A stretch of 64,000 nucleotides of DNA from Darksidea phi (lineage: Eukaryota; Ascomycota; Dothideomycetes; Pleosporales; Lentitheciaceae): contig JASJFT010000096.1 in assembly GCA_030770425.1 (NCBI GenBank), positions 96,527 to 160,526 on the forward strand, in the 5' to 3' direction. How positions within the stretch are numbered: position 1 is the stretch's first letter; the number at the start of each line of letters is the position of its first letter. The position numbers were made by a program, and so were the translations under genes. Positions 46,186 through 56,030 of this stretch are shown piece by piece. A model generated the notes under the pieces. The model was given only the letters and a program-made list of their open reading frames with translations, made no database searches and was not told the DNA's origin.

Positions 46186-46655
46186 GCCGTTCTTACGCCG
46201 AGTATCGAGCGTGGGTCCAGATGTCTGACCTTCGCGCCGGGTGTGAGACTTGTCGGGTGTAGCGAAGATCCCAGAGCCGATACTGCGGTTCAACACAAGA
46301 CAAATGACAGTGAAAGTCACCCGCCAGCTCAACTGTCAACAGCGGGGCACGTCTGAAAGCTGGGCCGGCTGGCGTGGCTGTGTGGCGTGGCTTTGTGGGC
46401 GCCACACCGGCGAGGACCGATGCCTCAGGCCGCGGACCGACTGAGACTGACGCAATGGAGGAGATAATTACTCTGTATGTAACGCGTCTCCGCCGGTGCT
46501 GGCATAACGTCGGCCCAATGTTGTCGTGTTGTCGTGTTCGCATGTTTTTGCTACAGCAGCACCGTACCTGCCAAGCACGGAAGCACGGAAACCCCAGCAA
46601 GGCGGAAGGGGGAGGCTGCCCGACCTCGGGCCTGCGAAACCACGAAAATACTCCG

Positions 46656-46718
46656 ACTACACTATTACTACACTAACTACCCTACACTACACTCCCCTAC
46701 AATACACTACACTACACC
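46656..46718. repeat. Degenerate CTACA/CTACACTA array
   Basis: About 60 bases built of CTACA and close variants, on the plus strand upstream of PDC. It is a low-complexity tract, probably from slippage. Confidence 0.75.
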
Positions 46719-47201
46719 ACGGCCGCTAGACAGCTACACACGGCTCGCGCAGCCTCCCCGCCGAGTCTCCCCGCCGAATCTCCCGCTGCGCACCCATGCG
46801 CTTGTTCTAAGCGAACAAAGCGACAGCGGATGTCTTCTCCATGGCGCGGGCAATGACTGCTTGCGACCGCCGCGAGAGTGGGAGACGAACACGCAAATCT
46901 GGAGTCATCTCCCTCCCGCGTACGCAGGCAGCTCCGTCTTTCACGTAGTCCTCTCGTGTCCTGTCTCCTCATCTTCGCACTACCCTCTGCTGCAGGTGCA
47001 CCCGTTGCATTTTCGTCACGCCATGGGGTGATGCAAATACAAGGGTAGCGTGTCTGACTAAACCTCACCATATCGTCATAGGTAGCAGTCACCGCAAACA
47101 TTTTGTACCATAAAGAACGAAGCCGCACCCAACACATGGAACACCACGCTGCTTCTTCCTCTCCTCCAATTCCAACCTCGCAGTAATCCCCAATTGCTGC
47201 C

Positions 47202-49079
47202 ATGGCTCCCGATCTGCGGACGCAAGAAATCAAGAACCCAGTCCACGTTGCAGAGGTGCCCTCCACCTTCTATCCTGCGAATGCGCCCCTGCTCACTCTT
47301 TTGGTAGTACCTCTTCAAGCGACTCCACGAGGTCGGCGTGCGCTCAGTCCATGGGCTGCCCGGAGACTACAACCTCGTAGCCCTCGACTACGTCAAGCCG
47401 GCTGGATTGTCGTGGGTGGGTAACTGTAATGAGCTCAATGCTGGTGAGTGCCACGCTACCCCTCCCTGCGGAAGCACCGGAGCACAATCAATTGGGCAAC
47501 TTCAACCGCGGCACCACGACTTACGTTCCCAGGCTACGCCGCCGACGGCTATGCACGGGTAAATGGCGTCGCCGCCATCGTCACCACCTTTGGCGTTGGT
47601 GAGCTCTCGGCCGTCAATGCTCTTGCAGGCGCATACTCCGAATACGTCCCCGTCGTCCACATCGTTGGCTACCCGTCCACCACCGCCCAGCGAGATGGAC
47701 TGCTCCTCCATCACACCCTCGGAAATGGCGACTTCAACGTCTTCTCCAAGATGTCGAGTCAGATCTCCTGCGCCGTGTCCTTGCTCAACGATCCTCACGA
47801 GGCCGCCACACTGATTGACAACGCGATACGGGAGTGTATCCTGAAGTCACGCCCAGTCTATATCTCGCTCCCAACCGACATAGTGCAACAGAAGGTGGAT
47901 GGTGACAGGTTGAAGACTCCTCTGGATCTTTCGTATCCGCCCAACGACCCCGAGAAAGAAGACTACGTCGTACATGTCGTCCTGAAATATCTCCACGCAG
48001 CGCAAAACCCCATCATCCTTGTCGATGCCTGTGCGATCCGTCACCGCGCCTTGGAAGAGACGCACGCACTCGTCGAAAAGTCCGGCATTCCCGTGTTCGT
48101 AACGCCTATGGGCAAGGGCGCCGTGAACGAGGACCTCCCCAACTATGGTGGTGTGTACGCGGGCGACGGGAGCAACAAGGGAGTGCGTGAACGCGTCGAA
48201 TCCGCCGACCTGGTTCTGAGCATCGGCGCCATCAAGTCCGACTTCAACACGGCAGGCTTCACCTACCGCGTCTCCCAGCTTAAGACGATCGACTTCCACA
48301 GCTATGCCGTCAAAGTCCGCTACTCAGAGTACCCCGGTGTACGGATGAACGGCGTGTTGAGGAAGATCACTGAGAAGATGGGCCAGCTCAACATTGAACG
48401 CGGTCCCATGCCCACCAACGAGATCCCCTCTGCCGAGTCCAACTCCTCCGATCCTACCATAACACAAGCATGGTTCTGGCCGAGCCTGGGTCAATGGTTG
48501 CAGCCACACGACATTGTCATAACCGAGACTGGCACTGCCAACTTTGGCATCTGGGAGACTCGATTCCCCAGAAACGTGACCGCCATCTCGCAAGTACTCT
48601 GGGGAAGCATCGGCTACGCAACAGGTGCCTGCCAAGGCGCCGCCCTCGCCGCAAAAGAGAAGGGCATCAAGCGCACCATCCTCTTCACGGGAGACGGCTC
48701 TTTCCAGCTCACCGCCCAAGAAGTCAGCACCATGCTGCGCAAGAACCTAAACCCCATCATATTCGTCATTTGCAACAATGGGTATACTATTGAGCGCTTC
48801 ATTCACGGGTGGGAGGACTCTTACAACGACGTCCAAGAGTGGAAGTACAAGGACCTTCCTGCGGCTTTTGGCGCCCATGAGGGGCAGGTGGCCACGTACA
48901 GGGTGGAGACGAAAGAGCAGGTTGTGGAGCTGTTCAAGAATGAAGAGTTTGCCAGTGGCGAGACGCAGAAGCTGAGATTTGTGGAGTTGGTTATGAAGTG
49001 GGATGATGCGCCGGTTGCGTTGAAGAGCACAGCGGAGAGTACGGCCAAGCGGAACGCGGAGGCTGCTGCAAACAATTAG
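47202..49079 (+). CDS. PDC: Pyruvate decarboxylase
   Basis: Three exons (47202-47255, 47308-47443, 47533-49079) give 578 aa. The enzyme is the thiamine-diphosphate-dependent cytosolic decarboxylase that turns pyruvate into acetaldehyde and CO2, the first step of ethanol formation. Seen are the N-terminal [26 protein letters not shown] with the cofactor-activating Glu, FGVGELSA, the HHTLGNGDF segment with the paired active-site His, and the ThDP/Mg motif from [11 protein letters not shown] to [13 protein letters not shown] (about 450-480). Introns are GTGCCC...TAG (52 nt) and GTGAGT...CAG (89 nt), and both junctions restore family sequence. Length matches fungal PDCs (560-590 aa). It is divergent from the MAPKKK across a long GA-rich region. 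Confidence 0.95.
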
Positions 49080-50169
49080 TGTAGGCGAGGGGGTTCTAGC
49101 TGGATTGGTAGGGATCGGGATACAGGGCATGGGCTTGGTGAGGCTGGGACGTGCATCGCGATAGGCTTAATGCGGGTAGAAGTAGGATACGACTCACGAC
49201 TAGACGAACATTTGTTAATACCTCCTAGTTTGTAGAAATGCAGCGTATCTTTTAAACTCCGCAATATCGCATTTCTGGCAGCCAATGGGGTGCGAAGTCC
49301 CCGTCCAGCGAAGTCTTCCAGGATGCGCATTGCTTGTAGTATTTTCTAATTAATTCCTTTGTGCGCTTTGACTATATGCCGGTTAGGTGTGGTAGTTGAC
49401 TCCTGCTTCCTAGATGTTATGATATAATGGCTGATCTCAAAATAGTTCTACGTTCCCAGCCAGACTTGCGAGTTTTTCCAAATCCTCGTAGTGAAGACCG
49501 TAGTCAAAAGCCCACTTAGTGAATAACGAAAAGAATCAAACGAGATATCAAGTATTATATCGGACATTTCTACAGAATCCACGTCGTTGGCTACGATGCT
49601 GAGAACCGGATGTATTTCTAAATGCACCCTTTTTGCAATCGAACTGCAATACGTACGTGTGGTGCAAGTATATCCTCGTCTTTGCACCATCTCTATCCTT
49701 CCATGATGTTGAAATTTGTCGATGACGAATTTGCGGCTGGGTACCAGGCTAGCTAGGGACATTGACTTCTGCCGTGGCGTAGCGCGGGATTTATGTTGGC
49801 AGGTGTACTGGGCGAATTCTTCAGCGCAGCTAATCGCTGTGCAGCATTGACGTTATGGAGGTATTGTGAATGGTGGAATAAATCAGATAAAAGCAATCAC
49901 AAAATAAACCTTCAAGAGTGGCTTCGGGAACCTTTTGAGAGCATGGCCTATCGGAAGTGCTCGCGCGAAGCGGTGTGGAGAGTAGAGTGTCGCATGAGCG
50001 CCACATGCTATACCACAGCGGACAAGCATGCATCTTCGATCCAGCGCAAACATGTATAAACCGCCTTCGTATCGCCCGCGATACCGTGCCACAATGTTAT
50101 CAATCGATTCCTTCCCACGACCCCACAATTGCCGCTCCAATTCCACATTTCCTGTCCGTCCTTGAAGAC
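49080..50169. other. Intergenic between PDC and the DUF2786 gene
   Basis: A 1.1-kb stretch with only short frames, the longest 104 codons on the minus strand (49448-49762), with no recognised motif. The region before 50170 should contain the promoter of the DUF2786 gene. The open frame of that gene extends up to 49957 but looks like leader. Confidence 0.4.
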
Positions 50170-51534
50170 ATGGACCCTGCAGAATCTGACAACCGGCCTC
50201 GCAAAAGACGAGTGCAAGAGCATGCCAAGCCAAAGTTGACCCCAGCCTTGTACAAGGCTTCAGTCACGGCATGCGCAGACGCGGGCGCAAACCGGGCCTC
50301 TTCGTCTGCAGCCGGGATTGACGATGCAATCTTGCAGCGCATCAAAAAATGCCTCCAACGAGCGAACCACAAGAACACGCCCGAGCCCGAAGCCAAGGCG
50401 GCCTTCTACCTAGCTTCACGGCTCATGAGCCAGTACAATGTCTCCCAAGCCGAGGTTTTAGCTCACGAGCCGCCAGCTGCGCAGCAGCAATATGCAGGAC
50501 AGAGTGTGGTGTCGATCAAGCGCGCGGATGGATCGATAAACACGGTAAACAACCAGGCCTTCGTAAGCGACCTCGCCCTCGCCATGCAAATCTTCTTCGA
50601 CTGCAAGACCTATTCAACGCGTGGGATAACCTCCATGGACTGGACTTTTTATGGCATTGCTGAGAATACAATCGCTGCCGCCATGGCCTTTGAGATGGCT
50701 TACAATCTGATCAGTGAATGGGCGAGACCATACAGAGGCGTTGCGAGCAAAAACAGTTACTGCATTGGTGTTGCTGAAGAACTTCGTCATATGGCTCAGA
50801 AGGAGAAACGGGCTCAGGAGAAACAAGCTCTTGAGGCTGAGCATGAATCTCTCCACACGCAGGTTCAGCATGAAAAGGCACAGAGACGGGCTGAGTTGGA
50901 CCGATTGGCTTTCTTGCCGAGTAGTCTAAACGAGATAGCTGAGAATGACGACGATGAAGTCGCTAGTGGTGACGATGCTGCAGCTGATTTCGTAGAGAGC
51001 GAAGTCCAAGTCGATCCTCAGGCTGATCTTGATGTCGAAATCAAGAGGTTGTTCAAGTCTGAGCCAGAGGATACTCCGTCGATTGGTCGGGTCAGTTCAC
51101 CTCCAGTGAGCGACAATACAGCGCTTCCGAACCAAGATGCGGCATCTGGAACTCCACGCACCATCAAGCAAGAAGAAATCAAAAAGTCGGATTGCGAAGC
51201 ACTTTCGGCGCCACAAATTACCCCAGCCCACAATGATCAAGATGCGACATCTAAGCCTCCCAGCACTATCAAACAAGAAGAAGACCTCCCAAGCGCCGTC
51301 AAGCAAGAGGAAGACGGCAATCCAGTTTCCGAACCCCTCTGGACATCGTCCATGCAACTGACAACCTTCCGCGCAAACGCGAGCAGAATCGCTGACGACT
51401 ATATCAAGGACCAAGGACTGAAGCTCTCCAGCTCCAAGTCTTCATCCGCCAGGATCAGCGACTACACGGCGTATTTACAGGGAACGCGCGACAGCAAGAA
51501 GATCGATGTCCGTCGCACGCGGATAGAAGCGTGA
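50170..51534 (+). CDS. DUF2786 domain protein with Lys-x-Glu repeats
   Basis: One exon gives 454 aa from MDPAESDNRPRKRRVQEHAK; an ATG 71 codons further up is in frame but the extra stretch looks like leader. Residues about 57-100 (IKKCLQRANHKNTPEPEAKA, then SRLMSQYNVSQAEVL) match the DUF2786 pattern, a short helical domain of unknown function seen in bacteria and fungi. A second conserved part follows (WTFYGIAENTIAAAMAFEMA), as in many fungal members. A Glu/Lys/Arg coiled coil at about 215-255 leads to a disordered acidic tail with four hydrophobic-Lys-x-Glu sites (FKSE, TIKQEE, TIKQEE, AVKQEE). An N-terminal basic RPRKRR could be a nuclear signal. A nuclear, SUMO-regulated role is inference only. 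Confidence 0.8.
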   Translation: MDPAESDNRPRKRRVQEHAKPKLTPALYKASVTACADAGANRASSSAAGIDDAILQRIKKCLQRANHKNTPEPEAKAAFYLASRLMSQYNVSQAEVLAHEPPAAQQQYAGQSVVSIKRADGSINTVNNQAFVSDLALAMQIFFDCKTYSTRGITSMDWTFYGIAENTIAAAMAFEMAYNLISEWARPYRGVASKNSYCIGVAEELRHMAQKEKRAQEKQALEAEHESLHTQVQHEKAQRRAELDRLAFLPSSLNEIAENDDDEVASGDDAAADFVESEVQVDPQADLDVEIKRLFKSEPEDTPSIGRVSSPPVSDNTALPNQDAASGTPRTIKQEEIKKSDCEALSAPQITPAHNDQDATSKPPSTIKQEEDLPSAVKQEEDGNPVSEPLWTSSMQLTTFRANASRIADDYIKDQGLKLSSSKSSSARISDYTAYLQGTRDSKKIDVRRTRIEA

Positions 51535-51935
51535 AGCAAGAGTCTCATACGTTAGGGGCGTACCTGTACCCGTACCTGTGCTTTTGCTGGGTTGATAGTG
51601 TGACTTGATGGGTATCGATTACGGAAAGGAAGATTCATCAATTTCGTTAGCGCAGGTAGTAATGGTAAGGTGTTAAAGTGAGGTGTGGGGAACAAGGTGG
51701 CGTCGCCTTCGTCGACGGTACGCGACAGTGGCCAACCATATCCCAGCCCCAGCACAGAATATTAAAAATGCTATGCAAATGGGTAGGCAATGAAGCAATT
51801 ATAGCAGGGCCGAAAGTACAGGCGCATTCTATGGGTGCAAAAAGATTTATCGCGTAGTGTTCATTCTTCAAGCAACCACCACAAAAAAAGAAAAAAATTA
51901 AAAAAATATGACAGCAGAACTGCAAAATGAAGCTT
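51535..51935. other. Intergenic before the tRNA
   Basis: The gap holds the 3' region of the DUF2786 gene and a run of A-rich DNA at about 51885-51910, downstream of the minus-strand tRNA. In minus-strand sense that run is T-rich, so it could serve as the RNA polymerase III stop. Confidence 0.45.
51885..51907 (-). terminator. Candidate Pol III terminator of tRNA-Asp
   Basis: Runs of A on the plus strand give T-tracts on the minus strand about 30-50 bases past the tRNA 3' end. This is somewhat far for a Pol III terminator and no closer T4 run was noted, so the call is tentative. Confidence 0.35.
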
Positions 51936-52019
51936 CTCTCCAACAGGGAATCGAACCCTGGTCTCCCGCGCTTGTTACGGTATGACAAGCGGAAATCATG
52001 ACCACTAGACCATTGAAGA
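51936..52019 (-). tRNA. tRNA-Asp(GTC) with a 12-nt intron
   Basis: On the minus strand the sequence folds as a tRNA. The acceptor stem is TCTTCAA pairing TTGGAGA (one G-T pair) with discriminator G. The D arm starts TGGTCTAGTGGTC. The anticodon stem is TCCGC pairing GCGGG with loop TTGTCA then C, so the anticodon is GTC. The T arm is CAGGG-TTCGATT-CCCTG. Twelve extra bases (TACCGTAACAAG) sit directly after the base 3' of the anticodon, the standard position for a tRNA intron. The mature length is 72 before CCA. Box B (GGTTCGATTCC) is intact. Confidence 0.9.
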
Positions 52020-52178
52020 TGGGCGCCAGACGAGGCGAATGGTAGTTGTATGATGCCAAATTTGAACACTAGCTAGTAAGTATACTAAACCTGAAACAAA
52101 CAAAGAGCAAAACAGGAACGTGTGGACCAGTGGTTAATGCTGAGAGACAATAAAGGGTGGGGTATGCGAGTGACGAGC

Positions 52179-52432
52179 TACAAGGGGGGCTCATGAACGG
52201 GCTGCCCCCCCCCCCCCCCCCCCCCGGGGGGGGGGCGGGGGCGGAGTTTTGGGGGCACCGCCCCGCGCGCGCCCCAAAAAATTTTGGGGGGGGGGGGGGG
52301 GGGGGGGCCCCCCCCCCCCCCGGTCAACTTGGCTGTAGGCCGACATATGATTGGTCAACAGACATCACCTCTCACACAAAATCTTTGTGGGACTTGGGGA
52401 GGGGGGCAGCCCGCACATGAGCCCCCCTTGTA
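52179..52432. mobile_element. Short TIR element (MITE-like) with TA ends and GC homopolymers
   Basis: Inverted ends beginning CAAGGGGGGCTCATG and continuing nnCGGGCTGCCCCCC lie at 52181 and, inverted, at 52430. Each is flanked by TA (52179-52180 and 52431-52432), as expected of a Tc1/mariner or Fot1/pogo-type target duplication. The roughly 250-bp interior has no transposase, so the element is non-autonomous. Much of the interior is homopolymer: C at 52205-52225, G at 52226-52235, G at 52286-52307 and C at 52308-52321. That is likely an assembly or consensus artefact at a GC hairpin rather than true sequence. Confidence 0.7.
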
Positions 52433-52433
52433 G

Positions 52434-53113
52434 ATGGGTGCAGCGGGCGAAACGAGCGAATCGGACGACGGGCGATGTGGGGAACGACAGCTCTGCGGGG
52501 ACTTGTACCTGTAGACCGTGCTTCCACATCAACCACCACCAACGTACTAGAAGAAGAAAAAGAATCTCAATGAAGCCTTAAGTTGGGATGAGATGTATGA
52601 TGGAGAGATCACAGATCAGGAATCACGTCAAACAACTTTGGATGGGATCTACCTATCTATCCCCTAACGCTAAGATCAACGCTTCGCCACTTATTAATGC
52701 GGATATCGAGCATATCATCCAAGGTTTGGTGGAACTGCGAGTACCCATCGTACAAGTACGGGATATGCATCATGGAGTTTGCGTGAAATGGGCAGTGAAC
52801 GAAGCCGCGCTCAACGACTATGCTACTGCAACCCCATTCTAGATCCATGCCAAGACTTCGAAAAGGCAATGTGAATGCATGGAAATTTTCAACAGCTAGA
52901 AAGCCCATGGCATACGAAATGCGCTTGGTACAAACTCCTACGGCTTCATCACTGCACCGAACCTTATGAGAATAACCTGTATGTATAAGGGGCTACGACG
53001 GCTCTTCGTTTGGGCTCTCACTCTGTGCGCGCGTTTCTATATATCAGTTTTTGATAACGATATTCACCCTCTACCATTCTCCTCAAGCAGGAAATAAAAC
53101 CCCAACTCTATGC
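52434..53113. other. Intergenic between two repeat elements
   Basis: A 680-bp stretch with one 84-codon frame (52588-52842, plus) and no recognised motif. No RNA gene or further inverted repeat was seen. Confidence 0.4.
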
Positions 53114-53345
53114 CTACACAATCTCCCACTCAATCCCTTTCACAGTACCATCAAGATGGTCTTCCGTACTCCGCCCTTGTAAGGCGTCCTTGACGTCTTG
53201 CTGTAGGTACTTGTCGACGAAAGGCTTGAGTTCTTGGGTGACACAGTAGAAGATTGTACTAGTTTCTAATCGGTTTAGGTCCTGGGTCTTACGGCATGTT
53301 GGTGGGTGGCTCGTTGATCCTATCAATAAATGAGGAGCGAGCTCT
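53114..53345 (-). pseudogene. C-terminal remnant of an unidentified gene
   Basis: On the minus strand a coding-like end reads IFYCVTQELKPFVDKYLQQD and onward to GTVKGIEWEIV and a stop at 53114. A 41-nt GTAAGA...CTAG intron-like segment would join it to RINEPPTNMP upstream. Upstream of that the DNA runs into the repeat at 53381 and the inverted-repeat element, with no ATG-led exon in sight. It may be the tail of a gene cut by the element insertion, or a small intact gene whose start I cannot find. No family is recognised. Confidence 0.4.
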
Positions 53346-53380
53346 TGATACAGAGATAAAGAAACGTGGTAACATGTCTA

Positions 53381-53411
53381 CTAAGTGAGCTGCGTATCTA
53401 AGTGAGCTGCG
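53381..53411. repeat. 14-bp direct repeat CTAAGTGAGCTGCG x2
   Basis: Two exact copies (53381-53394 and 53398-53411) separated by three bases, just outside the left arm of the inverted repeat. They may belong to the end of the same element. Confidence 0.8.
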
Positions 53412-53443
53412 CACCCTAAAATACACCGAAAAATTGAAAATCT

Positions 53444-53733
53444 ACACCCTTATATCTCTACAACAACCTATTAATAATCTTTTAAATTTTAATAGAATAT
53501 AGATAGTAGCTAGATAAAGAGTATATTAAATTTCTAAAGGCTAAAAATTAATAGTACGTAAGATAGCCGTATTTTGGCCCCCAAATTTAAGAAATTTTAC
53601 CTTTTCCCCAATGTCTTACGTACTATTAATTTTTAGCCTTTAGAAATTTAATATACTCTTTATCTAGCTACTATCTATATTCTATTAAAATTTAAAAGAT
53701 TATTAATAGGTTGTTGTAGAGATATAAGGGTGT
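53444..53733. mobile_element. Fold-back element: perfect 120-bp inverted repeat
   Basis: The left arm 53444-53563 and right arm 53614-53733 are, as far as I can read base by base, perfect reverse complements over 120 bp, around a 50-base spacer. The arms are very AT-rich and contain no coding sequence. Outer ends begin ACACCCTTATATCTC. I could not identify a clear target-site duplication next to the arms. The structure is that of a fold-back MITE or the two ends of a collapsed TIR transposon. Perfect identity implies recent formation or ongoing homogenisation. Confidence 0.85.
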
Positions 53734-54059
53734 CAAACCGGTATGAATCGATTGTTGAAGAAAGGATAGAGAGGTTGTTTGGGCTGCAACTGCATAGGAA
53801 GAAGCAAGCTGTATGGGTGTTTACTGTCCTAGCAGCATTATGGGCGTTTACCATCTAACAGCATTATGAGTGTTTGCTGCTCTGGGAACAGTACTCGCAT
53901 GTGTGAAGCTGGAAGGGTACAAGTCGTGTAAACTCCTTCAACCGAGCTTGCTAATGTTGACACAATATATAGCGAGATGACGAAGCAAGCGCAGACACGG
54001 CGGAACATATCGTCATATCGGCTCAAGTATAAGCGGAGGAGGAATAATTGGTGGTTGAG

Positions 54060-55235
54060 GGCAAAGCTACTCCTAAATATGCGTTGGGTACCACTGCTCT
54101 ATATCCCCTTCAACAACCTGCACACCCACGTCTTAGAATAGTCCATAGAGCTTCCGTCCCTGTACAACGCTCCAAATACGGTGCTCACGGCCTCGAAAAG
54201 GCCACATGTTTCCTGCAGCCGATCATATAACGGCTTCGTCTCTTGCTTTACCCGTATCCGCAATGGATTCGGCTTAGGGCAACGAGGACGACGCTTGCAT
54301 AGCTCCGTTTGGCAGTGTGGACAGAAATTCGCATTGGGCGCGGTGCCATTAGCCAGCATGAGAAGCAAGGTGCGCTGAGGATGTGACCGCATTGCGAGAG
54401 GGAGGCTGGATGTTTATCCATCAATACAAATACAGCAGCGGCGGGTCACCATCTGGCCCCTCCACTTTGACTCCTTCCTGGAACCGATCGATAAACAATT
54501 AGAGCTCTTGTCCAAAGCCGTAAATGTCGTGGTCTTGTCCAATATTCTCAAGCTCGATCTCATCAAAATAGGGTGTGATGGCTTCTAAGCAGTAGAGAAG
54601 GCGGACGAATTCATCTTCGAGCATCTTACTCAATTCTCGGATCTCTCTATCAAATCTCCCGCATCCTGTAGGCGACGCATTACGCCTACATGTCGCGTTT
54701 CGTAGATAAAGTTCAAGTTGTATACGTCGCATCGCGATCCGCCGTTAGATTTGGACTAGGACGTCCATCTCCTCTTTGCTTCGAGCAGCTCCTTACCACC
54801 GCACGATAAAACTTACCGTGATCCTCAAGGAGATGTAACATATGCGGACGGAGATGGGAGAGTCCTAACGTCTCCGCTACACGTAGCTGAGCAGCATATG
54901 TCCGATCTTGTCGGATCAGTGCGCCGACATTGCGAGCGCTCGTTGGGATAGCACTGCGTCTGCTTCCTGCTCATGAAGGGATATGTGCGACTCGAACCAT
55001 TGGCGGCGATGACGGACAGTATCGAAGGTAATGGTGACGTGGGCTTGCATCGTTGGCATGAAGTTTGGGTTGGGGTGGTGGAGGGATTCGTAGAAGGCAT
55101 TTCGTAGGAAAAGCTAGCGGCGTAGAGCTTGCTCTATGCGGAGTCGTTCGGTGAGTCGCTTGTGGCAGTTTGGTGGTTGTAATGGATGCCCGCAGAACAG
55201 CCAAAGTCGCTGTCGCACTTTGGGAAAGGAGACCT
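54060..55235 (-). pseudogene. Decayed multi-exon gene of unknown family
   Basis: Reading the minus strand from 55235, coding-like sequence appears in pieces: RQRLWLFCGHPLQPPNCHKR, a TAG at 55116-55114, then FLRNAFYESLHHPNPNFMPT, HVTITFDTVRHRRQWFESHI and HEQEADAVLSQRALAMSA. A frameshift near 54920 leads to LIRQDRTYAAQLRVAETLGL and SHLRPHMLHLLEDHG, ending at a GTAAGT donor-like site. Further down, after another stop, come RFDREIRELSKMLEDEFVRL and, near 54300, a Cys motif FCPHCQTELCKRRPRC. At least one stop and one frameshift show it is dead or its sequence is faulty. I do not recognise the family; the regular charged helices and Cys pairs look like a once-real protein. Confidence 0.55.
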
Positions 55236-56030
55236 GAGCCAACTACTATGAAGTGAAAGCGATAGGTACCACGTAGTGACTACGGGGGTTGCCAATTTGC
55301 AGACTGTAAACTTGTTTCACTGCGGTGGTTGATGCTACTGCTTGTTAACCGAATGCTGGGAACCATCAAGGTGAACGTCAACCCTCCGCGGTAGTTTCCA
55401 TCCAACATCCTTATCACCGTATCCTAGTATTCACACTTATCCTGTTGGCTTCGCCAGCGTAACGCCCCAAACGCGCCTTACAAGAACTTGCCAAGTTCAG
55501 GAAGCGGAGTGAGCAACCTAGCGATAGAATAAAATTAATATTACCAAATAGTTACGATGCACAATGAGACTAAGTTATATTGCCCTATTCTCAACTTGAC
55601 AGTCAGTATGGTTTGCAACCCCTTTGTATACCATCTCGAACCTTTCGCTAACGCTCGATACCTAGACTAAGTAGTAGAATAGAGCTGCATCTGCTTTTCA
55701 TCTCCGACCTCACGACGTCGAGAGAAAGTATCACCTCTCGAAGCTATCGGGATACGCAATCTGGCAAACGATTCGGGTCCCTAGCCGTTTCTTCGGACGT
55801 GGAAGAAGGTATAGTGCTGCCGCTCGTCCATACCTCACTAAGGCTATGGTCGGAATACGTGGACCGGTGCGTTACATGGCCTGTCGCTGTCCGACAATCG
55901 CTTCAGCTGTGAATAAAGAATGGGAGTGACGAACTGTACCTGATGCTTCATGTCTCCAACGACAGATACAAGGCCTGCATGCAGTCCGGAGAGGCGCCTG
56001 TAGGTGATTAATCTTGGTCTGCGCGACATC
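55236..56030. other. Intergenic before Med9
   Basis: The stretch contains short frames only. The part next to 56030 is the Med9 3' region. No repeat or RNA gene was recognised. Confidence 0.4.

Larger units (their letters stand above)
45417..47201. promoter_or_regulatory. Long divergent upstream region of MAPKKK and PDC
   Basis: A 1.8-kb region separates two divergent starts, unusually long for this window. It is G/A-rich on the plus strand, contains a (GA)16 run and a CTACA-type array, and likely carries long 5' leaders for both genes. No gene-like frame with a recognised motif is present. Confidence 0.5.

Noticed and set aside
52205..52321. Homopolymers as a true G-quadruplex or i-motif element
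   Set aside because: The run lengths and their position inside a TIR element fit an assembly artefact better.
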